A DNA stretch of 64,000 nucleotides from JACQFZ01 sp045810625 (GTDB taxonomy: Bacteria > Pseudomonadota > Gammaproteobacteria > Acidiferrobacterales > Sulfurifustaceae): assembly GCA_045810625.1 (NCBI GenBank), contig JBJMVQ010000075.1:1-64000 (forward strand), written 5' to 3'. Positions 24,585-33,181 of this stretch are shown here, in pieces; the first letter of the stretch is position 1; every line of letters starts with the position of its first letter. The notes beneath the pieces were generated by a model, which saw only the letters and a program-made list of their open reading frames with translations, was not told the DNA's origin and searched no databases. The position numbers were made by a program, and so were the translations under genes.

Positions 24585-25975
24585 GCCGCGCGCCGCCTGC
24601 GGTAGAGCTCTCGAAACGTTCGACCCTCGGCGCGCGGCAGCGTGCGGCCGACGGTCCATTCGCCTGCGCCCGGAAGCCGCCGCGCGCGTCCGCCGAGCAG
24701 CCGCAACGCGCGCGCGAGGAGCGCGGCGCCCCATGCGTAGACGCGTGGACGACGCGCGAGCCAGGCCCACAGAGCGAGCGCCGAGCGTTCGGCGCGCGAG
24801 CGCAGGCGCCGGTCGTACTGCTGCGCGCGCAGCTCGCGCATGAGATCGGTGAGCGGAATCTTGACCGGGCACACTTCCACGCACGCGCCGCAGAAGGTCG
24901 ACGCGTTCGGCAGATCCACGGTGCGCTCGAGGCCGACGTACAGCGGCGTCAGCACCGCGCCCATCGGGCCGGGGTACACCCAGCCGTAAGCGTGTCCGCC
25001 GACGTTCTGATAAACCGGGCAATGGTTCATGCAGGCGCCGCAGCGTATGCAGCGCAGCATCGGCTGCATGACGGTGCCGAGCAGACGACTTCTCCCGTTG
25101 TCGAGCAGCACGATGTGCATGTGCTCGGGACCGTCGAGGTCGCCCGTGCGCCGCACGCCCGTGAGCACGGACATATAGTTGCTGATCGACTGGCCGGTAG
25201 CGGAGCGGGGCAGCAGGCGCACGAGCGTGGCGGCGTCTGCGAGCGTCGGCACCACTTTTTCGATGCCGGCGACGGCGACGTGCACGCGCGGGAGAGTCGT
25301 GCAAAGCCGCCCGTTGCCTTCGTTTGTGACGAGCATGACGGAGCCGGTTTCGGCGATCAAAAAATTCGCGCCGGTGATTCCCATGTCCGCGGAGAGAAAC
25401 TGCGGCCGCAACATCTCCCGCGCTTCGGCGACCAGCTCGGTGATGCCTTCCCGGCGTGGGCGCCGATGTTTTTCCTGGAACAGCCGCGCGATCTCCTCTT
25501 TATTCTTGTGCAGGACCGGCGCGATGATGTGGGAGGGCGGTTCCTGCGCGAGCTGCAGAATGTACTCGCCGAGATCGGTTTCGACGACTTCGAAGCCCGC
25601 GCGCTCGAGCGATTCGTTCAGCTCGCACTCTTCGGTCACCATCGACTTCGACTTGACGATCTTGCGCACCGCGTACCGGCGCGCGATCGCCGCGACGATT
25701 CGGTTCGCCTCGTCTGCCGTCTCCGCCCAATGCACTTCGGCGCCCGCCGCAACGGCCGCCTGCTCGAATTGTTCGAGATAGCGTGGAAGATCCGCGAGCA
25801 CGCGGTCGCGAATCGCGGCACCGGCTTCACGGAGCGCTTCGAAGTCGAGCCCGGTAAACGCGCGCGCGCGGTTCGCGACGAAATGCGTCTGCATCCGCCC
25901 GAGCGCGTGCTGCAGGCGGGTGTTGCCGAGGGCATCGTGCGCTTTGGGTTTGAACTCGTCCGACGTTACCTGCAT
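24581..25975 (-). CDS. lutB: LutB-like iron-sulfur lactate oxidation protein
   Basis: A 464-residue protein. The N-terminal LUD-type domain (about 60-290) has RKIVKSKSMVTEECELNESL, MGITGANFLIAETGSVMLV and LPRVHVAVAGIEKVVPTLAD. A ferredoxin-like region (about 300-380) has two 4Fe-4S motifs, CIRCGACMNHCPVY and FCGACVEVCPVKIPL. The basic C-terminal region (GRARRLPGAGEWTVG) is normal for the family. It passes electrons from lactate together with LutA and LutC. It is 30 bases downstream of lutA and overlaps lutC. Confidence 0.95.
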   Translation of the reverse strand: MQVTSDEFKPKAHDALGNTRLQHALGRMQTHFVANRARAFTGLDFEALREAGAAIRDRVLADLPRYLEQFEQAAVAAGAEVHWAETADEANRIVAAIARRYAVRKIVKSKSMVTEECELNESLERAGFEVVETDLGEYILQLAQEPPSHIIAPVLHKNKEEIARLFQEKHRRPRREGITELVAEAREMLRPQFLSADMGITGANFLIAETGSVMLVTNEGNGRLCTTLPRVHVAVAGIEKVVPTLADAATLVRLLPRSATGQSISNYMSVLTGVRRTGDLDGPEHMHIVLLDNGRSRLLGTVMQPMLRCIRCGACMNHCPVYQNVGGHAYGWVYPGPMGAVLTPLYVGLERTVDLPNASTFCGACVEVCPVKIPLTDLMRELRAQQYDRRLRSRAERSALALWAWLARRPRVYAWGAALLARALRLLGGRARRLPGAGEWTVGRTLPRAEGRTFRELYRRRRAA

Positions 25976-26005
25976 GCGCTTCTCCGCAGCAGCGCGACGG
26001 TGTCG

Positions 26006-26764
26006 TTATTCCGCGTCATGTTTAGCTTCTGTCAACGCTTCGGCAACGTGCAGCACCCGAGTCGTGTGATCCCCCATGAATCGCAGGCGCCCCTCGATAT
26101 TGAGCAGGCACCCGAGATCGCCGGCAACCACCGCGCCGGCGCCGGTTTTTGCGATCGCCGCGCATTTGCGTTCGGCCATGCGCGCGGAAATCTCGCCGTA
26201 CTTGTTCGAGAAGGTTCCGCCGAATCCGCAGCAGGTCGTCGTGTTCTCCATTTCCACGAGCGTCGCGTCCGGCAGCTTCGCGAGCAGCGCGCGCGGCTGC
26301 GCCTTCACGCCGAGCTCGCGCAGGCCGGAACAGGCGTCGTGATACGTGAAGCGCCCGTCGAAACCGCCGCCGGGGGCATCGTCGAGCTTCGCAATGCGCA
26401 CGAGAAAATCGGTCAGCTCGAAAGTCCGATCGGCAAGTCGGCGGATGCGCTCGCGCGCTGTCGCGTCGCTCTCGAAAAGCTTCGGGTAATGCACGCGGAT
26501 CATGCCGGCGCAGGAACCGGAAGGCACGACCACGTAGTCGCAACGCTCGAACTCGTCTGCGAGCTTGAGCGCGAGCGCGCGCGCGGCTGCGAAATCGCCG
26601 GCGTTGTAGCCCGGCTGCCCGCAGCACGTCTGCGTTTCCGGGACGGTAATGTCACAGCCGGCCGCTTCGAGCAGTTGCAGCGCGGCGAAGCCGATGCGCG
26701 GCCGGACCAAATCGACGAGACAGGTGACGAACAAGCCGACGCGAAGCGGTGACGGGGAGCTCAT
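26006..26764 (-). CDS. lutA: LutA-like Fe-S oxidoreductase (CCG domains)
   Basis: A 252-residue protein; ATG 26764 (MSSPSPLRVGLFVTCLVD) fits the family, with an alternative ATG four codons upstream. Two cysteine-rich CCG domains are present: TQTCCGQPGYNAGD with preceding TCLVD, and ENTTTCCGFGGTFSNKYG with DACSGLRELG, binding Fe-S clusters as in LutA/GlcF-type proteins. First gene of lutABC. It begins about 40 bases after the end of the 2097-residue GGDEF-EAL gene on the same strand, so it may share its transcript. No lactate permease gene is in the window. Confidence 0.94.
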   Translation of the reverse strand: MSSPSPLRVGLFVTCLVDLVRPRIGFAALQLLEAAGCDITVPETQTCCGQPGYNAGDFAAARALALKLADEFERCDYVVVPSGSCAGMIRVHYPKLFESDATARERIRRLADRTFELTDFLVRIAKLDDAPGGGFDGRFTYHDACSGLRELGVKAQPRALLAKLPDATLVEMENTTTCCGFGGTFSNKYGEISARMAERKCAAIAKTGAGAVVAGDLGCLLNIEGRLRFMGDHTTRVLHVAEALTEAKHDAE

Positions 26765-26806
26765 GCCTGCGAGCATAAACTCACGCCGTGCGACGCGCTA
26801 GCGCCG

Positions 26807-29800
26807 CTACGACGCCGCCGGGTAAACCTCCGCGCGTAGCAGTTCGGCGAGCTGTTCGGCCGCGACCGGCCGGCTGAAGTAGTACCCCTGCATCTCGTCG
26901 CACGCGCGGCTCTGCAGAAACGCAGCCTGCTCGCGGGTCTCGACGCCTTCCGCGATCACCGTCAGACCGAGTGCTTTCGCCATGGCGATGATCGCTTCGG
27001 TAATCGCGATGTCTTCTGCGTCCTGGGGAATGTCGCGGATGAACGAGCGGTCGATCTTGAGCGTGTCGATCGGGAAGCGCTTGATCTGCGCGAGCGAGGA
27101 GTAGCCCGTTCCAAAATCATCGATGGCGAGGTGCACGCCCATCTCCTTGATCGCCGCGAGCAGCTTGGCTGCTCGTTCGGCGTTCTGCATCACCATGCCT
27201 TCGGTAAGCTCGAGCTCGAGCAGCGCCGGATTCAGGCCGGACTCCGAAAGCGCGTCGCGTATATCGTTCAGGAGCTCGCTGTCACCGAACTGGCGCGCCG
27301 AGAGGTTGACCGCCATCCGAACCGGCGGGAGCCCCTGGCGCTGCCACGCGACGCTTTGGCAACACGCGGTCTTCAACACCCAGCGGCCGATGGGAACAAT
27401 GAGGCCCGCTTCCTCGGCGAGTGGGATGAACTGCGCCGGGGAGATGAATCCCAACTCCGGTGTATGCCAGCGCAACAGCGCCTCGACGCCGCTGATCTTG
27501 CCGGTGCGGAAGTCGAGTTTTGCCTGGTAGTGCAGGGTGAACTCGTTCCGCTCCAGCGCGCGGCGCAGATTGGCTTCGAGCGTCAGCCGTTCGAGCGATT
27601 GCGTCTTGATGTTGTGCGAATAGAACTGGAAGTTGTTCTTGCCTTCCTCTTTCGCCAGATACATCGCGCTGTCGGCGTTCTTCATGAGCGACTGCTCGTC
27701 GGTTCCGTCGCTCGGGTAGAGGCAGATACCGATACTCGCCGTGACGCGGCATTCCTGGCCGAAGATGCTGATCGGCTTCATGAGCGCCGTGAGGATCTTG
27801 CGCGCGACCATCGCGACTTGCCCCGTTTCGGCGACTTCCGGCAGCAGCACGACGAATTCATCGCCGCCGAGCCGGGCGACGACATCGCTCGCGCGCAGGC
27901 ATTCGCGCAGCCGCACCGACATCTCCTTGAGCAGTACGTCGCCCGCGTCGTGCCCGAGGGTGTCGTTGATGATCTTGAAGCGATCGAGGTCGATGAACAA
28001 CACGGCGAGCTTGCGCTCGTAGCGCTTCGCCGAGGCAATCGCCACGCTCAGGAGCTCGCTGAACATCACGCGATTCGGCAGATCCGTCAGCGCGTCGTGC
28101 GTCGCGAGATATTGGATACGCTGCTCCGCGAGTTTCTCATCCGTGACTTCGCGCGAGACGCCGCGATAGCCGGCGAACTGGCCGTCGGCGGCATAGATCG
28201 GCTCGCCGCTCACGCTCAGATAGTGAGTGCTGTTCGCCGAGACCCGGCGTATGACGATGTCGCGGAAAGGCCGATGCGTCTCGATCAGCGTGCGAAGCTC
28301 GTTCGTTCCGCTTTCGATTTCGAAGCCGAGCTCCCAGATGCGCTTGCCGAGATAGTGTTCCCGCACCGTGTCGTGCTGCGTCTGCCGCCCTTCCATGCGC
28401 GTGAAGCGAAACTCCGCATCCTGTTCCCAGTACCAGTCCGAGGAAAGCTCCGTCAGCGCGCGGAAGCGTGCTTCGCTCTCGCGCAGCACCTCTTCCGCTT
28501 CCTGGCGTTGCAGGAATTGCCCGACCTGATTGCCGATGACGCGCATCGTCTGTCGCAGCCGCTCATCGGGGGCTCGGACGGTGCCGCAGGAGAACATCAT
28601 GACGCCGATTACCTTGCCCTGGGCGACGATGGGAAAGATGAACCCGGCGTGCTCGCCCGTGTTCGGAAACGGCTGCGGCCCGCGCACGCGCGAGTCGGCG
28701 CCGAGATCCGGTATCCAGATCGGCTCGGCGTCCCTGATCAACTGGGCGAACAGCTCATCGGGTATCACTTTGCCGACGGCGTTTTGGTGCACCGGCGGAG
28801 GTTTCGCGCTCGCGCCCGGCTTATGCCAGCCGACGATCAGACGTGCCGTCCCGGCGCGATCCTCGACCCGGTAGTACCTGGCCGATTCCCACTCTTCGGA
28901 TTGGCAGATGTCGCGCAAGACCGCCGTCAGCACGCTCGTCATGTTCTCGGAACCGGCGAGGTGGCGCGTCACCGTGTGTTCCAGCTGGAACAATTTCTGC
29001 TCGCGCCGTCGCAGGGTGACGTCGCGGACGACGCCGCGGAAACCCGTCGGTTTGCCGTCGGCCTCGGTTTTCAATTGCACCGTCGCTTCGCAGACCGCCT
29101 TCGATCCGTCTTTGCGCGTGATGGCGAAGTCCATCAGCTCGGTCGCCTGCCCGGTTCGATAAATCCGGTTGTGGGCGGCGTAGACGCGCGCGGCGGTGGC
29201 CTCGTCCATGTACGCGCGGTAGTTCAGCCCGGTCAGCTCTTCGCGCGAGCGCCCATGTAGCCGGCAGAGCGCGTTGTTGAAGAACGTGTAATTGCCGGCG
29301 AGATCGACTTCGAAGTAGCTGTCGTACATGGATTCGAGAATCGTGCGGTGCTTTTCCTCGCTCGCACGCAGCGCCAATTCGGCCCGTTGCCGCCGGGTCA
29401 CATCGCGCGTTACGCCGCGAAAGCCGATCGGCTTGCCGGCGGCGTCGCGAATCAATTGCACTGACGCCTGGATGGTCGTGGTTCCGCCGTCTTTGCGGAT
29501 CATGTTGTACTCTTCCAGCTCGGCCGCCACGCCCGTGCGGTAAATCTGGTGGTAAATGCGGCGCACCTTGTCGGCCGTCTCGGCGTCCATGTAGCTCCGG
29601 TAGTTCAAGCCCATGAGCTCGTCACGGTCGTAGCCGACCAGTTTGCGCTCGGCTTCGTTGAAGAACGTGAAGTTGCCGGCAAGATCGCACTCGAAATAGC
29701 CCTCGGTCATGTTCTCGAGGATGGTGCGGTACTTTTCCTCGCTTGCGCGCAGTCGCTCTTCGGTCTCGCGACGCAGCGTCACGTCGCGCACGACGCCGCG

Positions 29801-32800
29801 GAACCCGATCGGTTTGCCTTCGGCGTCGCGAATCACCTGTGGCGAGCTCTCCCATATTCCGCGCGTGCCGTCTTTGCGGACAAAGGCCCACTCCGTCAAC
29901 TGTGTGGAAGCGCCGGTTCTGTATATTTCGTTGTAGATGGCGTAAACGCGTTTGGCGGTTTCCGGGTCCGTGTATTGCCGATAATTCATGCCCATCATTT
30001 CTTCGCGGCTATACCCCTGTATGCGACAGAGCGCGTCGTTGAAGAACGTGTAGTTTCCCGCGAGATCGACTTCGAAATAGCCCTCGTACATCGTTTCGAG
30101 GACGTGGCGATATTTTTCCTCGCTCGCCCGTAGCGCTTCAGCCGCGCGCGCGCGTTCGGCTTCGTGCTCGAAATTGTCGAGAGCGGAGGCGACGTTCTTA
30201 CTGATGTGCCGCATGAGATTGACGGTTTCGTCGTCGAAGGCGTTGCGCTCGCGCGAATAGATGACAAGCACTCCCACGCTGCGTCCGGCGCGCACGATCG
30301 GCAGGCTCGCCGCCGCGTGTACGCCCCCGCGCTGACACTGACTGTGCCAATACCGGGTGCGCGGATCGTTGAGATAATCATTGCTGATACAAGGCTGCTG
30401 CGTGGCAAAGGCGATGGCGCTCAACGATTGTGCTTCCGGCCTCGAGGGGTCGATGGACCATTCGATCTCGCGCAGCAACGCGGTGTCAGTCTTGCTCGCC
30501 GCCGCGGCAACCGTCGCGAAGTCCGAGCCGGGCGCGACGGTGAAAACGATCGCGGTAAGAAAACTGCCGCCCTGCACGATTGCTTCGCACACTTGCCGGT
30601 ACAGCTCGTCCGGCGATCGGGCGTGCAGGATCGCCTCGTTGGTCGCGCTCAGCGCGGCATACATCCGCGTCGCGCGCTGCTGCGCTTCCCCCGCGCGGCG
30701 GCGTTCTGCTTCGCGTTCGAAGTTATCGAGGGCGAACGATACGTTCTCCATCATGCGTTCGAGGAGCTTGACGATCTCCTCGTCGAACGCGTCCTTTTCC
30801 CTTGCATAGAACACCATCGCGCCGACGCTGCGGCCCTCCCGAACGAGCGGTAGAGCGGCCGTCGAGCCGACCCCGGCCGCGGAAGCGGCGCCGCGCCACG
30901 GGCGCGAACGTTCGTCGCCCATGTAGTCGTTACTAACGCAGGGTTTTTGGCTGCGAAAAGCGATGCCGATCAGCCCCTGGCCCTCGGGGTAGGATTCGTC
31001 GAACGAGACGCGAACCTCACGCAGCCGCCTCTCGCCCGGGCCCGTGGCGGCAACGAGCGTCGCCCACGGCGAGCCGGGATTCGCGAGAACCACGCCGCCG
31101 ACGACGAAACCGCCGCTGTCCACGGCCGCCGCACAGACGCGCTGATAAAGCTCATCGGGCGATTTCGCGCGCAGCAGCGCTTCGTTTGCGGTACCGAGGG
31201 CGGCGTACATGCGGGCGTAGCGCTGCGTGGCGACTTCCGCTCGGCGGCGTTTCGCCTCGCGCTCGAAGTTGTCGAGCGCAAACGCCGTGTTTTCGGCGAT
31301 ACGCTCGAGCAGCGCCACGACTTCCTGGTTGAACGCACCTTCCTCGGCCGCGTCGAACAGCAGCACCCCGAAAGCGCGGTCGTCGCGCAGGAGCGGCAGT
31401 GCGGCGGCGGACCCCACGCCCATCTCTTCGGCAATGTTGCGCCACGGGAGCGTGCGCTCATCGTTGCGATAGTCGTTGCTGACGCACGGTTTTCGCGTGC
31501 GAAACGCCGTACCCACGAGCCCGCGCCCTTCGGGGGTCGCGGCATCGACCGAGATCGGCAGCCGCCGCAACTGCTCGGTTGCGGCTCCCGTCGCCGCCGC
31601 CACGCGCATGCGCGCGGTCTCGGCCTCGGGAATCAGAATCGCGGCGTTGATGAACTTGCCGCCGTTAACCGCCGCGTCGCATACGCGCCGATACAGATCC
31701 TCGGGCGAGCCCGCGTGCAGGATGGCTTCGTTCACGGCGCTCAGCGCCGCGTACATCCTTCCTTGCCGGGCGGCGGCGCGCTCCGCGTTCTTGCGCTCGG
31801 TGACATTGCGCGACACCACGACGATCACCCACTTGTCGCCCAGTCGTATCGCGCGTCGATGCGCCTCGAAGCATCCGCGCTCGCCGTCCCTCGCGGTCAC
31901 GATACTCTCCGTGGTGGGCCCTTCGGCGCCCTTGGCGATCACTTCGTCGTAAAGCCGTTTCAGCTCTTCGGGGGTGCGTTTGGCGACCGCGGCGGGACAC
32001 AGCTTCAAATGTTCTTCGCGCGTATAGCCGCTCACGCGACAAGCCGTGTCATTGACGTAGAGGTATCGCGGCGCCACCGGGTCGATCAGGTAAATGAGGT
32101 CCGGCGACATGTCGATCGCGGTGCGGAAGTGGACCAGCTCTTCCTCCGCTTTTTTCTGCTGCAAACGCTGGCCGAGCACGGCTCCGATATATTCCGCGCC
32201 CTTGTGCACGTCGGGACCGAGCGGATACGGATCGCGACCGAAGAATTCCATGATGCCGATGACGGTTCCGCCCGCCACGATCGGTACGACGAATGCCGCG
32301 ACCAGGCGGGCGGCGCGCGCGTGCAGGGCGCGCGCGAAGGCGGTGTCGTCCGCGAGATTGGCGAGCCAAGCGGGTTGGGTCGCGTCGACGAAGCGGGTGA
32401 TGAACGCGTCGGTGTCGAGTGCGAGCGGCGACAGCCGCTCGGTGGCGGCGATGAATCGCGCGACGCCCGGCCGCGGCTGCCGCCACGTCGCAAGGCAGCG
32501 TAGCTGACGGGCCGCGCGATCGAGTTCCCAATACGCCGCGCATTCCCACTGCAGTACTTCGCCGATGACACGCAGAATCGGCGACAGCGCTTCCGTCGGA
32601 TTGATGGTCTCGGCAAGAATGCGCGTGACCCCGTGCTCGATCGCGAGCCGGCGCTCGAGCCAGAAGCGATTCGTGACGCTTCTCGAGACGCCGCGATATC
32701 CTTTGAAGACGCCATTCTCGTCGAATACCGGCCGGCCGCTCGTGCTGATGTAATGCACCCGCCCGTCCGAGCCGACGTTTCGCATCAGGAAATCGTTGAA

Positions 32801-33100
32801 CGGCTGACGGGCGGCGAGCACGGCCTTGTGCGCGTCCCATTTGCCGCCGTCGCCTACCGGAATGGCGTTGAGCTCCCAGCGGGTTTTGCCCAGATAGCGC
32901 TCGCGGTCGATGCCGGGGTGTTTGAAAACGGAGCCGACGAGCCGTGTGAAACGGAAATGCTTGTCCTGCTCCCAGTAGTACCAACGCGAGGAGATGCCGA
33001 CCAGGCTATGCAGGTCGATGTCGTCGGGCGCTTGCCGCACGCTCGCGCGTCCGCGTTTTTTCAGTCGGCGGCCTTTGCCCTTGTGCATCTGGGCGCTCAT
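26807..33100 (-). CDS. giant multi-PAS/GAF diguanylate cyclase/phosphodiesterase (GGDEF-EAL)
   Basis: A 2097-residue protein with no membrane segment, hence a cytoplasmic sensor. Order, approximate: PAS 30-150, GAF 158-315, PAS 320-440, three consecutive GAF 447-612, 630-795 and 810-975, three consecutive PAS 990-1110, 1120-1238 and 1245-1365, GAF 1370-1530, PAS 1540-1655, GGDEF 1660-1825, EAL 1835-2090. The GGDEF site is intact (ARLGGDEFVV, 1745-1749) with an inhibitory RASD site at 1736-1739. The EAL domain keeps GVEALLRW (1873-1875), AIDDFGTGYSSL and AEGVE. Both c-di-GMP synthesis and breakdown are therefore possible. The start ATG has AAGGTG 7 bases upstream. It is the last of three tandem paralogues. 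Confidence 0.95.
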   Translation of the reverse strand: MSAQMHKGKGRRLKKRGRASVRQAPDDIDLHSLVGISSRWYYWEQDKHFRFTRLVGSVFKHPGIDRERYLGKTRWELNAIPVGDGGKWDAHKAVLAARQPFNDFLMRNVGSDGRVHYISTSGRPVFDENGVFKGYRGVSRSVTNRFWLERRLAIEHGVTRILAETINPTEALSPILRVIGEVLQWECAAYWELDRAARQLRCLATWRQPRPGVARFIAATERLSPLALDTDAFITRFVDATQPAWLANLADDTAFARALHARAARLVAAFVVPIVAGGTVIGIMEFFGRDPYPLGPDVHKGAEYIGAVLGQRLQQKKAEEELVHFRTAIDMSPDLIYLIDPVAPRYLYVNDTACRVSGYTREEHLKLCPAAVAKRTPEELKRLYDEVIAKGAEGPTTESIVTARDGERGCFEAHRRAIRLGDKWVIVVVSRNVTERKNAERAAARQGRMYAALSAVNEAILHAGSPEDLYRRVCDAAVNGGKFINAAILIPEAETARMRVAAATGAATEQLRRLPISVDAATPEGRGLVGTAFRTRKPCVSNDYRNDERTLPWRNIAEEMGVGSAAALPLLRDDRAFGVLLFDAAEEGAFNQEVVALLERIAENTAFALDNFEREAKRRRAEVATQRYARMYAALGTANEALLRAKSPDELYQRVCAAAVDSGGFVVGGVVLANPGSPWATLVAATGPGERRLREVRVSFDESYPEGQGLIGIAFRSQKPCVSNDYMGDERSRPWRGAASAAGVGSTAALPLVREGRSVGAMVFYAREKDAFDEEIVKLLERMMENVSFALDNFEREAERRRAGEAQQRATRMYAALSATNEAILHARSPDELYRQVCEAIVQGGSFLTAIVFTVAPGSDFATVAAAASKTDTALLREIEWSIDPSRPEAQSLSAIAFATQQPCISNDYLNDPRTRYWHSQCQRGGVHAAASLPIVRAGRSVGVLVIYSRERNAFDDETVNLMRHISKNVASALDNFEHEAERARAAEALRASEEKYRHVLETMYEGYFEVDLAGNYTFFNDALCRIQGYSREEMMGMNYRQYTDPETAKRVYAIYNEIYRTGASTQLTEWAFVRKDGTRGIWESSPQVIRDAEGKPIGFRGVVRDVTLRRETEERLRASEEKYRTILENMTEGYFECDLAGNFTFFNEAERKLVGYDRDELMGLNYRSYMDAETADKVRRIYHQIYRTGVAAELEEYNMIRKDGGTTTIQASVQLIRDAAGKPIGFRGVTRDVTRRQRAELALRASEEKHRTILESMYDSYFEVDLAGNYTFFNNALCRLHGRSREELTGLNYRAYMDEATAARVYAAHNRIYRTGQATELMDFAITRKDGSKAVCEATVQLKTEADGKPTGFRGVVRDVTLRRREQKLFQLEHTVTRHLAGSENMTSVLTAVLRDICQSEEWESARYYRVEDRAGTARLIVGWHKPGASAKPPPVHQNAVGKVIPDELFAQLIRDAEPIWIPDLGADSRVRGPQPFPNTGEHAGFIFPIVAQGKVIGVMMFSCGTVRAPDERLRQTMRVIGNQVGQFLQRQEAEEVLRESEARFRALTELSSDWYWEQDAEFRFTRMEGRQTQHDTVREHYLGKRIWELGFEIESGTNELRTLIETHRPFRDIVIRRVSANSTHYLSVSGEPIYAADGQFAGYRGVSREVTDEKLAEQRIQYLATHDALTDLPNRVMFSELLSVAIASAKRYERKLAVLFIDLDRFKIINDTLGHDAGDVLLKEMSVRLRECLRASDVVARLGGDEFVVLLPEVAETGQVAMVARKILTALMKPISIFGQECRVTASIGICLYPSDGTDEQSLMKNADSAMYLAKEEGKNNFQFYSHNIKTQSLERLTLEANLRRALERNEFTLHYQAKLDFRTGKISGVEALLRWHTPELGFISPAQFIPLAEEAGLIVPIGRWVLKTACCQSVAWQRQGLPPVRMAVNLSARQFGDSELLNDIRDALSESGLNPALLELELTEGMVMQNAERAAKLLAAIKEMGVHLAIDDFGTGYSSLAQIKRFPIDTLKIDRSFIRDIPQDAEDIAITEAIIAMAKALGLTVIAEGVETREQAAFLQSRACDEMQGYYFSRPVAAEQLAELLRAEVYPAAS

Positions 33101-33181
33101 GCGGCGACACCTTGCCCGTCAATGCCGGCCACGTCCCGCCATGCCGTGGCACGCGCGTGCAACTGCCGAATCCCGGCGCGC

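Noticed and set aside
27131..29260. Plus-strand open frame of 709 codons inside the 2097-residue gene
   Set aside because: Antisense shadow of the GGDEF-EAL domains; similar shadows occur at 34325-36385 and 37820-39832 opposite the paralogues, showing they mirror the conserved real frame.
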